A DNA stretch of 64,000 bases from NCBI RefSeq assembly GCF_014931375.1, contig NZ_CP063117.1:434001-498000 (forward strand), written 5' to 3'. Below the pieces are notes generated by a model. The model saw only the letters and a program-made list of their open reading frames with translations, had not been told where the DNA came from and did not search any database. This document shows, in pieces, positions 18,865 to 29,864 of this stretch. The translations under genes were made by a program, and so were the position numbers. Within the stretch, counting starts at the first letter, position 1, and each line of letters starts with the position of its first letter. This DNA is from Haemophilus parainfluenzae (GTDB lineage Bacteria; Pseudomonadota; Gammaproteobacteria; Enterobacterales; Pasteurellaceae).

Positions 18865-19872
18865 ATGAACGCATCCCAATCTCCAATTACCATTCTTGGT
18901 TGCGGTTCTTATGGAACAGCGCTCGCTATCTCATTTTCTCGCAATGGTTCTCCAACCTATCTTTGGGGGCACAATCCCGATCACATTCATCAAATGCAAC
19001 AGGAACGTCAAAATCGCCGTTTTCTGCCTGATATTGAATTTCCAGAAAGTTTGCATTTAGAATTAGATTTGAAAACTGCGCTTGATCAAGCTAAAGACAT
19101 TTTAATTGTGGTGCCAAGCCATGCTTTTGGTGAAATTCTGTTAAAAATTCGACCGCACTTAAAACCTGATCATCGTTTAATTTGGGCAACCAAAGGATTA
19201 GAACGCAACACAGGCCGATTACTACAAGAAGTAGTGGAAGAAACCTTAGGTAAAGGAATTCCGACAGCAGTGCTTTCAGGTCCCACTTTTGCGAAAGAAT
19301 TGGCTCAAGGTTTGCCTACGGCGATTACCCTTGCCTCTCGTAATGAAAAATTTGCCTTAGAATTTCAAGCTCGGATTCATTGCAGTCAGCATTTTCGGGT
19401 GTATGTAAACCAAGATATGATCGGCGTTCAATTAGGTGGCGCCATTAAAAACGTAATTGCGATTGGTGCAGGTATTTCAGATGGTATGGGATTTGGTGCC
19501 AATGCCAGAACAGCATTGATTACCCGTGGGATTGCGGAAATTACTCGCTTAGGCGTATCCATGGGGGCTAATACGCAAACCTTTATGGGTATGTCTGGTT
19601 TAGGGGATTTAGTGCTCACTTGTACCGATAACCAATCCCGTAATCGTCGGTTTGGTTTAATGCTTGGTAAAGGTACCGATAGCCAACAAGCCATGGATGA
19701 AATTGGTCAAGTGGTAGAAGGTTTTTATAACACCAAAGAAACCTATTTATTAGCGCAACGACAAGGCGTCGAAATGCCGATTACAGAACAAATTTACCAA
19801 ATGCTCTTTTGTGGTAAAAGTGCACAAGAAGTCTCACTGAGCTTATTAGGTCGTGAACGAAAAGGCGAATAA
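18865..19872 (+). CDS. gpsA: Glycerol-3-phosphate dehydrogenase [NAD(P)+]
   Basis: Makes sn-glycerol-3-phosphate from dihydroxyacetone phosphate for phospholipid synthesis. Starting at ATG 18865, preceded by AAGGTG, the protein is 335 residues; a longer frame from 18814 would begin inside the terminator hairpin and is rejected. The nucleotide-binding motif [12 protein letters not shown] is at the N-terminus; the catalytic lysine region [21 protein letters not shown] and the [12 protein letters not shown] motif are intact. It is 9 bp ahead of cysE. Confidence 0.96.
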   Translation: MNASQSPITILGCGSYGTALAISFSRNGSPTYLWGHNPDHIHQMQQERQNRRFLPDIEFPESLHLELDLKTALDQAKDILIVVPSHAFGEILLKIRPHLKPDHRLIWATKGLERNTGRLLQEVVEETLGKGIPTAVLSGPTFAKELAQGLPTAITLASRNEKFALEFQARIHCSQHFRVYVNQDMIGVQLGGAIKNVIAIGAGISDGMGFGANARTALITRGIAEITRLGVSMGANTQTFMGMSGLGDLVLTCTDNQSRNRRFGLMLGKGTDSQQAMDEIGQVVEGFYNTKETYLLAQRQGVEMPITEQIYQMLFCGKSAQEVSLSLLGRERKGE

Positions 19873-19881
19873 GGAGAAAAA

Positions 19882-20679
19882 ATGACGTTAGAAGTATGGC
19901 AACACATTCGCCAAGAGGCAAAAGAATTAGCAGAATGCGAACCAATGCTCGCCAGCTTTTTCCATTCCACCATTTTAAAACATCAAAATCTTGGCAGTGC
20001 CTTGAGTTATTTACTAGCGAATAAACTGGCTAACCCGATCATGCCGGCAATTTCGCTGCGTGAAATTATTGAAGAAGCCTATCAGGCCGAGCCAAATATC
20101 ATTGATTGTGCTGCTTGTGATATTAAAGCCGTGCGCCACCGCGATCCTGCCGTGGAATTATGGTCTACCCCATTGCTTTATTTAAAAGGTTTTCACGCCA
20201 TTCAAAGCTATCGCATTACCCATTATTTGTGGAACCAAAATCGAAAAGCACTCGCACTTTATTTACAAAATCAAATTTCAGTAGCTTTCGATGTGGATAT
20301 TCACCCTGCCGCCAAAATTGGGCACGGCATTATGTTTGACCATGCTACCGGTATTGTCGTGGGCGAAACTTCGGTAATTGAAAATGATGTGTCTATCTTG
20401 CAAGGCGTCACCCTGGGTGGTACAGGTAAAGAATCCGGCGATCGCCATCCAAAAGTACGAGAAGGTGTGATGATTGGGGCGGGCGCAAAAATTCTCGGCA
20501 ATATCGAAGTAGGCAAATATGCCAAAATCGGCGCCAATTCTGTTGTACTCCAACCTGTGCCTGAATATGCCACAGCAGCAGGTGTGCCTGCTCGTATTGT
20601 CGGCAAAGACAAAGCGGCAAAACCAGCTTTTGAAATGAATCAATATTTTATTGATGATGATATAAATTTGAATATTTAA
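19882..20679 (+). CDS. cysE: Serine acetyltransferase
   Basis: Transfers an acetyl group from acetyl-CoA to serine, the committed step to cysteine. The 265-residue protein has an N-terminal helical domain and C-terminal left-handed beta-helix hexapeptide repeats (DIHPAAKIGHGIMFDHATGIVVGETSVIEND...). The catalytic histidine/aspartate region and the flexible C-terminal tail involved in feedback and CysK binding are present; the protein ends in DDINLNI, with the terminal isoleucine typical for CysK interaction. AAGGAG precedes the start. Confidence 0.96.
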   Translation: MTLEVWQHIRQEAKELAECEPMLASFFHSTILKHQNLGSALSYLLANKLANPIMPAISLREIIEEAYQAEPNIIDCAACDIKAVRHRDPAVELWSTPLLYLKGFHAIQSYRITHYLWNQNRKALALYLQNQISVAFDVDIHPAAKIGHGIMFDHATGIVVGETSVIENDVSILQGVTLGGTGKESGDRHPKVREGVMIGAGAKILGNIEVGKYAKIGANSVVLQPVPEYATAAGVPARIVGKDKAAKPAFEMNQYFIDDDINLNI

Positions 20680-20688
20680 GACCAAAAT

Positions 20689-21504
20689 ATGATTAACAAA
20701 GACACCCAACTTTGCATGTCTCTTTCTGGCAGACCGGGCAATTTTGGCACAACATTCCATAACTATCTGTATCAAAAATTAGGGCTTAATTTTATCTATA
20801 AAGCCTTTACCACCACAGATATTGAAAGCGCAGTCAAAGGTATTCGTGCACTTGGTATTCGAGGCTGTGCTGTTTCGATGCCATTTAAAGAAAGCTGTAT
20901 GCCATTTTTAGATGAAATCTCTTCTTCTGCACAAGCCATTCAGTCTGTGAATACCATTGTGAATGATCGAGGTTTTCTTCGCGCTTACAACACAGACTAT
21001 ATTGCCATTGTTAAACTTATCAAAGAATATCAATTAGATAAAAAGAGTCGTGTGATTGTACGAGGCAGTGGTGGTATGGCTAAAGCGGTCGTTGCGGCCT
21101 TTAAAAACAGCGGACTTGAGCATCTGAAGATTTTTGCTCGAAATGAAAAAACAGGTAAAAATTTAGCCGCACTTTATGGCTATGAATATATCCCATCTTT
21201 AGACAATCAATCGGCAGACATTTTAGTCAACGTTACGCCAATTGGGATGAAAGGTGGAAAAGAAGAATTTGATCTTGCCTTTCCTGAAAATCTCATTCAA
21301 CAAGCTCAAACCGCTTTTGATGTGGTGGCGATTCCTGCTGAAACACCGTTTATCCAATTTGCTCAACAGCAAGGCAAACAAACCATTTCTGGTGCAGAAG
21401 TAATTGTGCTACAAGCTGTCGAACAATTTGAGCTCTACACAGGTATTAGACCTGATGACCAATTAATCGCTGAAGCGGCTGCTTTTGCTAGGGCAAATAG
21501 TTAA
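20689..21504 (+). CDS. Shikimate dehydrogenase-like protein (HI0607/SdhL type)
   Basis: A 271-residue paralogue of AroE found beside cysE in Haemophilus. It has the catalytic lysine motif (AVSMPFKESC), the substrate loop AYNTDYIA and a Rossmann glycine motif (VIVRGSGGMAKAVV). The N-terminal shikimate loop reads CMSLSGRPGNFGTTFHN rather than the usual AroE form with its serine pair, so substrate preference may differ. The gene is 9 bp from cysE in the same operon, ending in a bidirectional hairpin. True aroE is expected elsewhere. Confidence 0.82.
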   Translation: MINKDTQLCMSLSGRPGNFGTTFHNYLYQKLGLNFIYKAFTTTDIESAVKGIRALGIRGCAVSMPFKESCMPFLDEISSSAQAIQSVNTIVNDRGFLRAYNTDYIAIVKLIKEYQLDKKSRVIVRGSGGMAKAVVAAFKNSGLEHLKIFARNEKTGKNLAALYGYEYIPSLDNQSADILVNVTPIGMKGGKEEFDLAFPENLIQQAQTAFDVVAIPAETPFIQFAQQQGKQTISGAEVIVLQAVEQFELYTGIRPDDQLIAEAAAFARANS

Positions 21505-21510
21505 GGTTCA

Positions 21511-21546
21511 ATAAAAAAGGCGTTTTGAATTAAAACGCCTTTTTTG
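21511..21546. terminator. Bidirectional terminator
   Basis: AAAAAAGGCGTTTTGAATT pairs with AAAACGCCTTTTTT. It closes the cysE operon (+) and the OPA-family transporter gene (-). Confidence 0.85.
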
Positions 21547-21547
21547 T

Positions 21548-22903
21548 TTATTGCATATTAAGAATTTTTTGCAAGCCACGGTGAGATAAATAGCAGAAAA
21601 TAAAACACATCACCGCGCCACACATGATGGTATAGAATCCACTACTCCAACCAAATTTATCTACAACAAAACCAAACAATGTTGTACCAAATGTGGAGCC
21701 AACGATATAACTCATAAATCCACGTAACCCTACTGCAGATCCTAATGCAAAACTAGGAATAACTTCCATTGCTTGTACTGCAACCATAGATTGAGGAATA
21801 TAGACCAAACACCCAACTATTGCAGAGAATAAAATAATGGCAAAAATAGATTCTGAGTTCATGTAGCCGAATACACAGAAGAAAACAATCGTCATACAAA
21901 TCATTGGTAAATACATAATTTTTCCACGGAAAAATTTATCAATTAACCATCCAGCAATGAGCGTTGATGGAATAGCTGCCCATTCAAAAATCATAAATGC
22001 AGCGCCCATATCTGTTTTAGTAAGACCTTTTTCTTTAAGAAGATAAAGCGGAATCCAGGTTAACATACCAAAACGAACCATATAGGTGAAAATATCAACA
22101 CCAACGAGATACCAAGAATTAGGGTTTTTAACGACAAATTTATAAAAAATTTGGAATGCAGTCATGTTTTCTGGCTTTTCAGATAAATGACCTTTTAATT
22201 TTGTATTAACCGTTTCTTCGTTATACATTTCCTCAACAGTTGGCAATCCTTCTTCAGCAGGACGGCGTTTCACAAAAAATAACACAAGGAAAACACCAAT
22301 TAAGGCAATGATACTCGGTACAACATAAGTAGAAATTTCCCATTGTTCAGAACCGAGATAAGCAAGACTAGCACCTACAATAGGAGCCACAATACCACCA
22401 CCTAAATTATGTGATACATTCCAAGTTGTACTTGCTCGCCCACGTTGGCTACGTGGATACCAATATCCAACTGTAATAATTGAAGGACCTACCCCCATTC
22501 CCTGGAATACCCCTAATAAAATGACTAATCCTACGAATAAATAGAAGCTTGTTGAGAACCCCATCATAATATTAATAAGAATACAAAGAAGAAGCCCTAA
22601 AGCCATAAAGTAGCGAGGATTAGCTTTATCTGCCAAGATACTCATTGCGCCTTTACTACACCCATATGTAATCAGCAAAGAGGATGTCAGTAAACCAATT
22701 TGTGTCTTAGAAAGCTCTAATTTTTCTGCCAGATAGGGAGTGGATAGAACGAAGTTATTACGGACAATGTAGTAACACATGTAACCAATAAAAACACCGA
22801 TAAGAGAATGAAGTTGATATTTTAAATATTTACTTTTGATTTCAGTTGAATAACTACTATTCATACCATTCATTCTTGATGAAAGATTTGTTGTACTGCT
22901 CAT
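21548..22903 (-). CDS. Organophosphate:phosphate antiporter family (UhpT/UhpC/GlpT-like) transporter
   Basis: A 451-residue major facilitator with 12 predicted helices. Family stretches include GYMCYYIVRNNF in the first helix, LLITYGCSKGAMSILADKANPRYFMALGL, and the signature-like RGRASTTWNVSHNLGGGIVAPIVG. The substrate could be a hexose phosphate or glycerol phosphate; it looks nearest the UhpT/UhpC group, but no sensor partner genes lie nearby. The upstream region has a perfect CRP box, consistent with a carbon-source transporter. GAAAGGATTC precedes the start. Confidence 0.82.
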   Translation of the reverse strand: MSSTTNLSSRMNGMNSSYSTEIKSKYLKYQLHSLIGVFIGYMCYYIVRNNFVLSTPYLAEKLELSKTQIGLLTSSLLITYGCSKGAMSILADKANPRYFMALGLLLCILINIMMGFSTSFYLFVGLVILLGVFQGMGVGPSIITVGYWYPRSQRGRASTTWNVSHNLGGGIVAPIVGASLAYLGSEQWEISTYVVPSIIALIGVFLVLFFVKRRPAEEGLPTVEEMYNEETVNTKLKGHLSEKPENMTAFQIFYKFVVKNPNSWYLVGVDIFTYMVRFGMLTWIPLYLLKEKGLTKTDMGAAFMIFEWAAIPSTLIAGWLIDKFFRGKIMYLPMICMTIVFFCVFGYMNSESIFAIILFSAIVGCLVYIPQSMVAVQAMEVIPSFALGSAVGLRGFMSYIVGSTFGTTLFGFVVDKFGWSSGFYTIMCGAVMCFIFCYLSHRGLQKILNMQ

Positions 22904-22963
22904 AATGAATCCTTTCTAGTAAAGATAACGTTTAGAATTTTAATGAAAAAGGAGACTAAATTT

Positions 22964-22979
22964 TGTGACGTACATCACA
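22964..22979. promoter_or_regulatory. CRP binding site upstream of the OPA transporter
   Basis: TGTGACGTACATCACA has both perfect half sites TGTGA and TCACA with the standard 6-base spacer. It lies 61-76 bp before the transporter start codon, a position suited to activation. Confidence 0.8.
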
Positions 22980-23071
22980 TTTTTGTAGCATTTTGAGAAA
23001 AATTTGAATATTGAGATAAAAATATTTTCAGAGGTGAGTAGAATTCACTTGTTTTAATATGATGAAAAAAT

Positions 23072-23100
23072 AAAGGCGTTTTAATTAAAAACGCCTTTTA
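23072..23100 (-). terminator. udp terminator
   Basis: AAAGGCGTTTT/AAAACGCCTTTT stem just beyond the udp stop. It is nearly identical in sequence to the hairpin at 21511-21546. Confidence 0.8.
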
Positions 23101-23104
23101 CACA

Positions 23105-23863
23105 TTACGCTAACAATTTTCTTGCTGCTTCCACCACCACAGATACTGCTTTTTCTTCCGTATCTTTCATGGTGGCTTCATTTGGAATTTCTTGTTGTGT
23201 ACGGTTTACAATCACACCTGCCACCATACCTGATCGTAAGCCAAGGGCATTACACATCGTGAATAACGTCGCAGACTCCATCTCATAGTTCATCACATTG
23301 AGATCTTGCCATTGTTTTAACAAGCCTTGGTAATCACGATACACTTTGCCGCTATAAGTATCATAACGTTCTTGACCTGGATAGAACGTATCTGAAGAGG
23401 CTGTAATCCCTACAAATGGCTCAATGCCTTTTTCTTTAGCTGCATTGAAAAGTGCCGTAGTACATTCAAAATTTGCCACTGCTGGATATTCAATTGGCGC
23501 AAAATGACGGCTTGCACCATCAAGACGAACCGCACCCGTTGTAATAAGAATATCGCCCACATTAATATGTGGTTGAATCGCACCCGTTGTGCCAATACGT
23601 AAGAATGTACGCACGCCAAGTTGGGCTAGCTCCTCCACACAAATAGACGTAGAAGGGCCGCCAATACCGGTTGAACACACTACCACCGGTTGACCATTTA
23701 AATAGCCTAACCAAGAAGTGAACTCACGTGTACTTGCAAGAAACTCCGGGTTATCAAGTTTTTTAGCAATACGTTCGCTACGTGCAGGATCCCCTGGTAC
23801 GATAGCGAGTGTAGCACCTTTCAGTTGTGCTTTAGTCAGGTTTAAGTGAAATACATCAGACAT
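23105..23863 (-). CDS. udp: Uridine phosphorylase
   Basis: Splits uridine with phosphate into uracil and ribose-1-phosphate for nucleoside salvage. The 252-residue protein starts at MSDVFHLNL, preceded by AAGGAGAT; a 14-residue upstream extension is rejected. Family signatures are [15 protein letters not shown] (phosphate site), [27 protein letters not shown] and [14 protein letters not shown]. It lies 49 bp downstream of the HerA-like ATPase gene, with an uptake signal between at 23894-23902. Confidence 0.96.
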   Translation of the reverse strand: MSDVFHLNLTKAQLKGATLAIVPGDPARSERIAKKLDNPEFLASTREFTSWLGYLNGQPVVVCSTGIGGPSTSICVEELAQLGVRTFLRIGTTGAIQPHINVGDILITTGAVRLDGASRHFAPIEYPAVANFECTTALFNAAKEKGIEPFVGITASSDTFYPGQERYDTYSGKVYRDYQGLLKQWQDLNVMNYEMESATLFTMCNALGLRSGMVAGVIVNRTQQEIPNEATMKDTEEKAVSVVVEAARKLLA

Positions 23864-23912
23864 AACAATCTCCTTTTTATCATTCTTGCCGCAAAGTGCG
23901 GTCAAATTTTCG

Positions 23913-25412
23913 TTATTTTTTCAATGCGCCTAAAATACCACGCATGATTTGTTTGGTCACTTCATTACGAATATTGCGACCGACTGATTTTGCCACGCTA
24001 TTCACAATTTGTTCTGTTGGCGAAAGTTTATCTCCGCGTTTTTGTGTTCCAAAAATCATACGGCTTAAGCTACCAAATAAACCGCTTTCTTCCTCTTGCT
24101 GCGCTTGTTCAGCTTGTTTTTGTTGTACTGCCGCTAAATCCGCTTGCGCATTTAATACTTCGAAAGCTGACTCATTATCCACGTAATCTTTATAGAATGC
24201 ATAAAGATCATCGTCTTTCACCCAAGCTGCTCGCTCTTCTTCAGTAATCGGGGCAAGTTGGCTTTTCGGCGGATAAACATAAGCCACTTCAACGGGCGCT
24301 GGCATGCCTTTTTCATCTAAGAATGAAATCAATGCTTGGCCTACACCTAAAGTTGAAATGGTTTCCACCACATTGACAGCAGGATTTGAACGGAACGTTT
24401 CCGCTGCAGATTTCACTGCTTTTTGATCGCGTGGAGTGAAAGCTCGCAACGCGTGTTGTACACGGTTACCTAATTGGCCTAACACGGTATCCGGTAAATC
24501 TAATGGGTTTTGGGTTACAAAATAAATCCCCACCCCTTTAGAACGAATCAAGCGAACCACTTGTTCCACTTTGTCCACCAACACACTCGGTGCACCATCA
24601 AAGAGTAAGTGTGCTTCATCGAAGAACATCACAAATTTTGGTTTATCTGGATCGCCCACTTCCGGCAATTGCTCAAATAATTCAGACATCAACCAAAGCA
24701 AGAATGCGCTATACATTCTTGGGGAATTAATTAATTTTTCAGAATTTAACACATTGATCACACCACGACCATCACGGGTTTGTAACCAATCTTCAAGATT
24801 TAATGCCGGCTCACCAAAAAGATTGGTCGCCCCTTCATTTTCAAGGGTCAATAAAGCACGTTGAATCGCCCCTACACTCGCGGCTGAAACATTACCGTAT
24901 TCTACTTGGAAGGTTTTTGCATTCTCTGCCACAAATTTAAGCATTGCACGTAAATCTTTTAAGTCGATGAGTAGCAAGCCTTTATCATCTGCCACACGGA
25001 ATACAAGGTTTAATAAGCCTTCTTGGGTCGCATTTAAATTTAATAAACGAGAAAGTAATAATGGCCCCATTTCAGAAATCGTGGTGCGAAGTGGAATACC
25101 GGTTTCACCGAATACATCCCAAAATGACACAGGATAGCCATTTAAATAACTCTCGCCACCTAAATCAAATTGCTCAATGCGTTCCGCCACTTTGCCACTG
25201 AATGTGCCCGCTTTGACTAAACCGGACAAATCGCCTTTTACATCCGCTAAAAAGACCGGCACACCATCATCACTGAACGCTTCCGCCATTTTACGTAATG
25301 TTACGGTTTTCCCCGTCCCTGTCGCCCCTGCGATCAGGCCATGACGGTTTGCCATTTTTGCGGTAATGCCAAGGGTTTGACCTTGTTCGGTACGCGCGAG
25401 AGAATATTGCAT
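23913..25412 (-). CDS. HerA-like ATPase, YjgR/DUF853 family
   Basis: A 499-residue P-loop ATPase. Walker A GATGTGKT is at about residue 30 and the Walker B region is [12 protein letters not shown]; an arginine-containing [30 protein letters not shown] motif follows, as in HerA/FtsK-type translocases. The C-terminus has a Q/E-rich segment ([15 protein letters not shown]) and then [32 protein letters not shown]. The role of YjgR proteins is not established. It precedes udp on the same strand. Confidence 0.85.
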   Translation of the reverse strand: MQYSLARTEQGQTLGITAKMANRHGLIAGATGTGKTVTLRKMAEAFSDDGVPVFLADVKGDLSGLVKAGTFSGKVAERIEQFDLGGESYLNGYPVSFWDVFGETGIPLRTTISEMGPLLLSRLLNLNATQEGLLNLVFRVADDKGLLLIDLKDLRAMLKFVAENAKTFQVEYGNVSAASVGAIQRALLTLENEGATNLFGEPALNLEDWLQTRDGRGVINVLNSEKLINSPRMYSAFLLWLMSELFEQLPEVGDPDKPKFVMFFDEAHLLFDGAPSVLVDKVEQVVRLIRSKGVGIYFVTQNPLDLPDTVLGQLGNRVQHALRAFTPRDQKAVKSAAETFRSNPAVNVVETISTLGVGQALISFLDEKGMPAPVEVAYVYPPKSQLAPITEEERAAWVKDDDLYAFYKDYVDNESAFEVLNAQADLAAVQQKQAEQAQQEEESGLFGSLSRMIFGTQKRGDKLSPTEQIVNSVAKSVGRNIRNEVTKQIMRGILGALKK

Positions 25413-25534
25413 AAAGATTCCTTTGTTTTGTTGGTTTTATTTAAACGAATAATAAGGAAAAAACGAAGTGCGGTCAAAATTTAAGTGATTTTACGGTATA
25501 ATTTCTCAAAACTAACTCAAAGCAGGAAAAATAG

Positions 25535-26200
25535 ATGTCAAACGCAAAAATTCTTATTATTAAAACAGGATTGATCGAAACCTTAATATTCCCTGATGGC
25601 AGCTCATATGAAAGTGCCATCCGTAAAAAACCGGTACCCATGGTAAAAGTGCACACGCTAGGTGCAGAAGGTAACGATGTAGGCTTAAAAGCCCATCACG
25701 GTGGTGTCGATAAAGCCTTGTTTTTTATGTCTGATGTATCTTTCCCTGCTTTAAACGTGCTACTTGGTGAAAAGTTTGATTTTCACGGTAGCGCGATTTA
25801 TGGTGAAAACTTTGTGGTATCCGGCTTACATGAAGATAATGTTTGCGTAGGCGATCGTTACAAAATTGGCACGACGCTTTTAGAAGTGTCTCAACCACGT
25901 AAACCTTGCGAGCGTTTATCTCATAATACCAAGAATGAGAATACAAGAGAGGTAATTCGTCAGTCAGGCTGGACAGGTTGGTATGTTCGCGTGATCGAAG
26001 AAGGTGAAATTCATCAAGGCGATGAACTCATCTTGCAACATCGTCCTTATCCAGAATGGACAATTCGTCGTTTAAACACACTACTTTCTGCTCCTTCAAG
26101 TGTCTCAGAATTAGAAGAAGCCTTAGCCATTGAGGAATTAGCGCCAGCGTTTAAACGTTCTGTTAACTCACAATTACGTAATTTACAGCAGGCGGCCTAA
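25535..26200 (+). CDS. MOSC-domain protein, YiiM-like
   Basis: A 221-residue soluble protein with a molybdenum cofactor sulfurase C-terminal (MOSC) fold: [48 protein letters not shown] and [12 protein letters not shown], the last with the conserved cysteine that binds the cofactor. The C-terminal 3-alpha domain fits YiiM, which acts in detoxifying N-hydroxylated bases. It is the first gene of a four-gene run (MOSC, ychJ, yihY, dtd) with 1-bp to overlapping spacing. An uptake signal lies upstream at 25466-25474. Confidence 0.85.
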   Translation: MSNAKILIIKTGLIETLIFPDGSSYESAIRKKPVPMVKVHTLGAEGNDVGLKAHHGGVDKALFFMSDVSFPALNVLLGEKFDFHGSAIYGENFVVSGLHEDNVCVGDRYKIGTTLLEVSQPRKPCERLSHNTKNENTREVIRQSGWTGWYVRVIEEGEIHQGDELILQHRPYPEWTIRRLNTLLSAPSSVSELEEALAIEELAPAFKRSVNSQLRNLQQAA

Positions 26201-26201
26201 A

Positions 26202-26675
26202 ATGTCGGCTAAAACGACCGCACTTTGTCCATGCCAATCTTCGCTTTCTTACGAAGATTGTTGCGGACGCTTTCACTTAGACAATCTGTTTCCAGAAACA
26301 GCGGAACAACTTATGCGTTCCCGCTATTCAGCGTTTGTACTCAAAAATATTCCTTATATCGTGCAAACCACTGTGCCAAGCCAACAAACCTTATTAGATG
26401 AAAAAGCCCTGCAAGATTGGGCTGATGAAACGCAATGGCTCGGTTTAGAGATTGTCAAAGCCGAAACCTTAACCAAAACACAAAGTGCGGTTGAATTTAA
26501 AGCACATTTTCAAGGCAGCGAACAGCCGCAAGTGCATCACGAATATTCTCTTTTTGTAAAAATTGATGGTCGTTGGTATTTTGTTGATCCCACTGTACCG
26601 CTCCCAAGCAATAAACAGCCTTGTGTTTGTGGCTCAGGGAAGAAATTTAAACATTGTTGCGGAGGCTTGCTCTAA
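26202..26675 (+). CDS. ychJ: YchJ family protein with two SEC-C motifs
   Basis: A 157-residue UPF0225 protein. A zinc-binding SEC-C motif sits at each end: [14 protein letters not shown] (residues about 9-22) and [15 protein letters not shown] at the C-terminus, with an NTF2-like middle ([21 protein letters not shown]). Molecular function is unknown. It begins 1 bp after the MOSC gene and its stop overlaps the yihY start (TAATG). Two uptake signals occur inside the coding sequence. Confidence 0.88.
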   Translation: MSAKTTALCPCQSSLSYEDCCGRFHLDNLFPETAEQLMRSRYSAFVLKNIPYIVQTTVPSQQTLLDEKALQDWADETQWLGLEIVKAETLTKTQSAVEFKAHFQGSEQPQVHHEYSLFVKIDGRWYFVDPTVPLPSNKQPCVCGSGKKFKHCCGGLL

Positions 26676-27499
26676 TGACCTTAACGTCTTTTCTCGCATT
26701 ATTCTGGCAGCGTTCTCAAGAAAATAAATTAACGCAAGCCGCCGGTTCACTCACTTACAGCACCATGCTCGCTATCGTGCCATTAATTATGGTGGTGTTT
26801 TCAATTTTCTCCGCCTTTCCCGTTTTTAACGAAGTAACTGGCGCATTGAAAGAATTCATCTTCACCAATTTCGCTCCTTCCGCGAGTGATGTTGTGGGAC
26901 AATATATTGATGAATTCGTCTATAATTCAAAGAAAATGAGCGCCGTGGGGATTGTGAGTTTGATTTTAGTGGCATTAATGCTGATTAACTCCATTGACCG
27001 TACACTCAATGGCATTTGGAAAGACACCAGTAATCGCCCAATTTTTACGTCATTTGCTATTTATTGGCTCATTTTAACGCTCGGTCCGCTTTTAATCGGT
27101 ACTAGCATTGCGGCGAGTTCCTACGTCAAAGCTATGTTCGAGCAATCGGAAACGCTCTCTTTTGGCTTAAAACTCCTCAGTTTTGTGCCATTTCTTTCTA
27201 CTTGGTTTATCTTCACGCTCATTTATATGGTCGTGCCAAATAAGAAAGTGAGCATCAAACACTCTGCAGCAGGCGCATTAATTGCGGCAATTTTCTTTAC
27301 CTTAGGAAAACAAGCCTTTACTTGGTACATCGCCACCTTCCCGTCTTATCAATTAATTTATGGCGCCATGGCGACGTTGCCGATCATGTTATTGTGGATT
27401 CAAATCAGCTGGACAGTGGTGTTATTCGGTGCACAATTAGCCGCAGTACTTGCAGAAGTGCGGTCAACAAATCAAACAAATTTAGAGGAAGTAAAATGA
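26675..27499 (+). CDS. yihY: YihY/BrkB family inner-membrane protein
   Basis: A 274-residue integral membrane protein with about six helices, once mislabelled RNase BN. Conserved pieces are [43 protein letters not shown] and [19 protein letters not shown]. The start is ATG 26675, overlapping the ychJ stop; the frame extends further upstream inside ychJ and is rejected. Its TGA overlaps the dtd ATG, so the cluster is translationally coupled. Confidence 0.88.
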   Translation: MTLTSFLALFWQRSQENKLTQAAGSLTYSTMLAIVPLIMVVFSIFSAFPVFNEVTGALKEFIFTNFAPSASDVVGQYIDEFVYNSKKMSAVGIVSLILVALMLINSIDRTLNGIWKDTSNRPIFTSFAIYWLILTLGPLLIGTSIAASSYVKAMFEQSETLSFGLKLLSFVPFLSTWFIFTLIYMVVPNKKVSIKHSAAGALIAAIFFTLGKQAFTWYIATFPSYQLIYGAMATLPIMLLWIQISWTVVLFGAQLAAVLAEVRSTNQTNLEEVK

Positions 27500-27930
27500 T
27501 CGCATTAATCCAGCGTGTAACACAGGCTAAAGTGGAAGTTGAAGGTCAAATTGTGGGACAAATCGGCAAGGGATTATTGGTCTTATTAGGCGTGGAAAAA
27601 GAAGATGACCAAGCCAAGGCGGATAAACTTGCCGAGAAAGTATTAAATTACCGTATTTTCAGCGATGAAAATGACAAAATGAATTTAAACGTGCAACAAA
27701 TCGGTGGCGAAGTGCTTGTGGTATCCCAATTTACCCTAGCTGCAGACACACAAAAAGGGCTACGACCAAGTTTCTCAAAAGGTGCCGCGCCAGCATTGGC
27801 TAACGAATTGTATGAGTATTTTTCGCAAAAATGTGCAGAAAAAGTCACCGTTGCTAACGGACAATTTGCAGCAGATATGCAAGTAACGCTAACCAATGAT
27901 GGCCCGGTTACATTTTGGTTAAATGTCTGA
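27496..27930 (+). CDS. dtd: D-aminoacyl-tRNA deacylase
   Basis: A 144-residue proofreading enzyme that removes D-amino acids (and glycine from tRNA-Ala) from mischarged tRNAs. The two family motifs are complete: [11 protein letters not shown] with the SQFT core and [11 protein letters not shown] with the G-P-V-T core. The start [13 protein letters not shown] overlaps the end of yihY (ATGA) and follows GAGGAAG. It is last in the MOSC-ychJ-yihY-dtd run. Confidence 0.95.
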   Translation: MIALIQRVTQAKVEVEGQIVGQIGKGLLVLLGVEKEDDQAKADKLAEKVLNYRIFSDENDKMNLNVQQIGGEVLVVSQFTLAADTQKGLRPSFSKGAAPALANELYEYFSQKCAEKVTVANGQFAADMQVTLTNDGPVTFWLNV

Positions 27931-28118
27931 ATAAAGAGAACAATCACTATTTTTTTCAAAGCAAAGGAAACTCTTTCTTTGATCGCATTGTCGTATTAAC
28001 GCTCAAATGCATATAACAATTTCAAATCCCATCCATAATTGCGTTGGTAATCCACTTATTTTATGGGTAAACTAGGGCGGTTTGATGTGGACCTTCTTAA
28101 AGTTTAGCTTGTAATAAA

Positions 28119-29855
28119 ATGAAAAAAATTTCGTTAAAAATAACCGCACTTTTGCTTGGATGGATGAGTTTTTCAGCCCTTGCAGAACAAACCGTAGATA
28201 TTGAGATCCGCGGTATTAAGGGTGAACGCGCCATTCGCAATACTGACATGAATGTCAATCTCATTGATAAAGGCGAGATGGATGGCTCAGATCGGTATAA
28301 ACAATTAGTTTCAGATGCTGTCGATAAAGGCCTTCGAGTCTTTGGTTATTATGGTTCTTCCGTGACCTTTGAATTGAAAAAACGTAAAGGTCAACGAGAT
28401 TTACTTATTGCGAATGTCACCCCGGGTGAGCCAAGTAAAATTGCAGGAACAGACGTTGAAATTACAGGCGAAGCGGCAGAAGACGAAAACTTCACGGCAC
28501 TCCGTAAAAACTTGCCAAAACAAGGTGAGTTAGTTGAGCATCAAAAATACGATGATTATAAAAGCAGCATTTCAAACCTTGCGCTAGCTCGTGGTTATCT
28601 TGACGGAAAATTCCAAATTTCTCGCTTAGAAATCAGCCCAGAAACGCATGAAGCATGGTGGCGTATGCTATTTGATAGTGGCGTACGTTATCATTATGGC
28701 AATATCACCTTCAACCATTCCCAAATTCGCGAAGATTATTTGCAAAACATGCTCAACATCAAATCGGGCGATCCTTATTTAGTCAGTGATTTATCTGAAT
28801 TAACCAATAATTTTTCTTCCACCAACTGGTTTAGCTCCGTACTTTTACAACCGCATGTCCGCGAAGAAGAGAAATTAGTCGATATCGAACTTTTACTTTA
28901 TCCACGTAAGAAAAACGCAATGGAGCTTGGGGTCGGTTTTGCGACTGATACAGGCCCTCATGTCCAAATTGGTTGGACAAAACCTTGGATCAATAGCCGA
29001 GGCCATAGTTTCCGTACCAATCTTTACGTCTCTGCGCCAAAGCAAAACTTTGAAGCCACCTATAAAATGCCATTGTTGAAAAATCCATTAAATTATTATT
29101 ATGAATTTTCAACCGGTTATGAAAAAGAAAATAAAAACGATACGGATACCAAAGCCCTCACTTTCGCTGCATTACGTTATTGGAATAATAGCGAGGGTTG
29201 GCAATATTTTGCAGGTCTTCGTGTCCGTTATGACAGCTACACACAAGCTGATTTCACCGATAAAACCTTCCTGGTTTATCCAACTGGGGGCTTTAACCGT
29301 ACCCGTTTAAGAGGTGGCCAATTCCCAACATGGGGAGATACCCAAAAAATCACAGTTGATTTAGGGAATAAGCTTTGGATGTCCGAGGCCAATTTCTTTA
29401 AAGTACAAGCTTCTACCGCCTGGATTCGTACTTATGCAGAAAATCACCGTTTTATTACCCGTGCAGAAATTGGTTATTTAAATACCGCGGATATTCGTAA
29501 AATTCCACCTGCATTACGTTTCTTTGCGGGGGGCGATCGCAGTGTGCGAGGTTATGGCTATAAGAAAATTTCACCGAAAAATAAAGACGGGAAATTAGTC
29601 GGCGGCTCTCGCTTAGTAACAGGTAGCCTTGAATATCAATATCAAGTTTACCCTAACTGGTGGGGTGCCGTGTTTGCAGATACAGGCTTGGCGGCTAACT
29701 CTTATAAAGCCACTGAGTTGCGTTATGGTGCGGGTGTCGGTGTACGTTGGGCATCGCCAATTGGCGCCATCAAATTTGATATTGCAACGCCAATTCGAGA
29801 TAAAGATAACAGCAAAAACATTCAATTTTACATTGGCTTAGGGGCTGAAATTTAG
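28119..29855 (+). CDS. tamA: Translocation and assembly module outer-membrane protein TamA
   Basis: An Omp85-family outer-membrane protein of 578 residues with a signal peptide ([22 protein letters not shown]), three POTRA-like domains in the first half and a 16-strand barrel. The barrel motif [20 protein letters not shown] (the conserved VRG motif) and the terminal [11 protein letters not shown]...[11 protein letters not shown] strand are present. With TamB it assists insertion of some outer-membrane proteins and phospholipid transport. It lies 3-9 bp ahead of tamB. Confidence 0.95.
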   Translation: MKKISLKITALLLGWMSFSALAEQTVDIEIRGIKGERAIRNTDMNVNLIDKGEMDGSDRYKQLVSDAVDKGLRVFGYYGSSVTFELKKRKGQRDLLIANVTPGEPSKIAGTDVEITGEAAEDENFTALRKNLPKQGELVEHQKYDDYKSSISNLALARGYLDGKFQISRLEISPETHEAWWRMLFDSGVRYHYGNITFNHSQIREDYLQNMLNIKSGDPYLVSDLSELTNNFSSTNWFSSVLLQPHVREEEKLVDIELLLYPRKKNAMELGVGFATDTGPHVQIGWTKPWINSRGHSFRTNLYVSAPKQNFEATYKMPLLKNPLNYYYEFSTGYEKENKNDTDTKALTFAALRYWNNSEGWQYFAGLRVRYDSYTQADFTDKTFLVYPTGGFNRTRLRGGQFPTWGDTQKITVDLGNKLWMSEANFFKVQASTAWIRTYAENHRFITRAEIGYLNTADIRKIPPALRFFAGGDRSVRGYGYKKISPKNKDGKLVGGSRLVTGSLEYQYQVYPNWWGAVFADTGLAANSYKATELRYGAGVGVRWASPIGAIKFDIATPIRDKDNSKNIQFYIGLGAEI

Positions 29856-29864
29856 GGTATGACT

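Noticed and set aside
27322..27495. Extended dtd start inside yihY
   Set aside because: Dtd family proteins start MIALIQRV; the extension is an out-of-frame reading of yihY.
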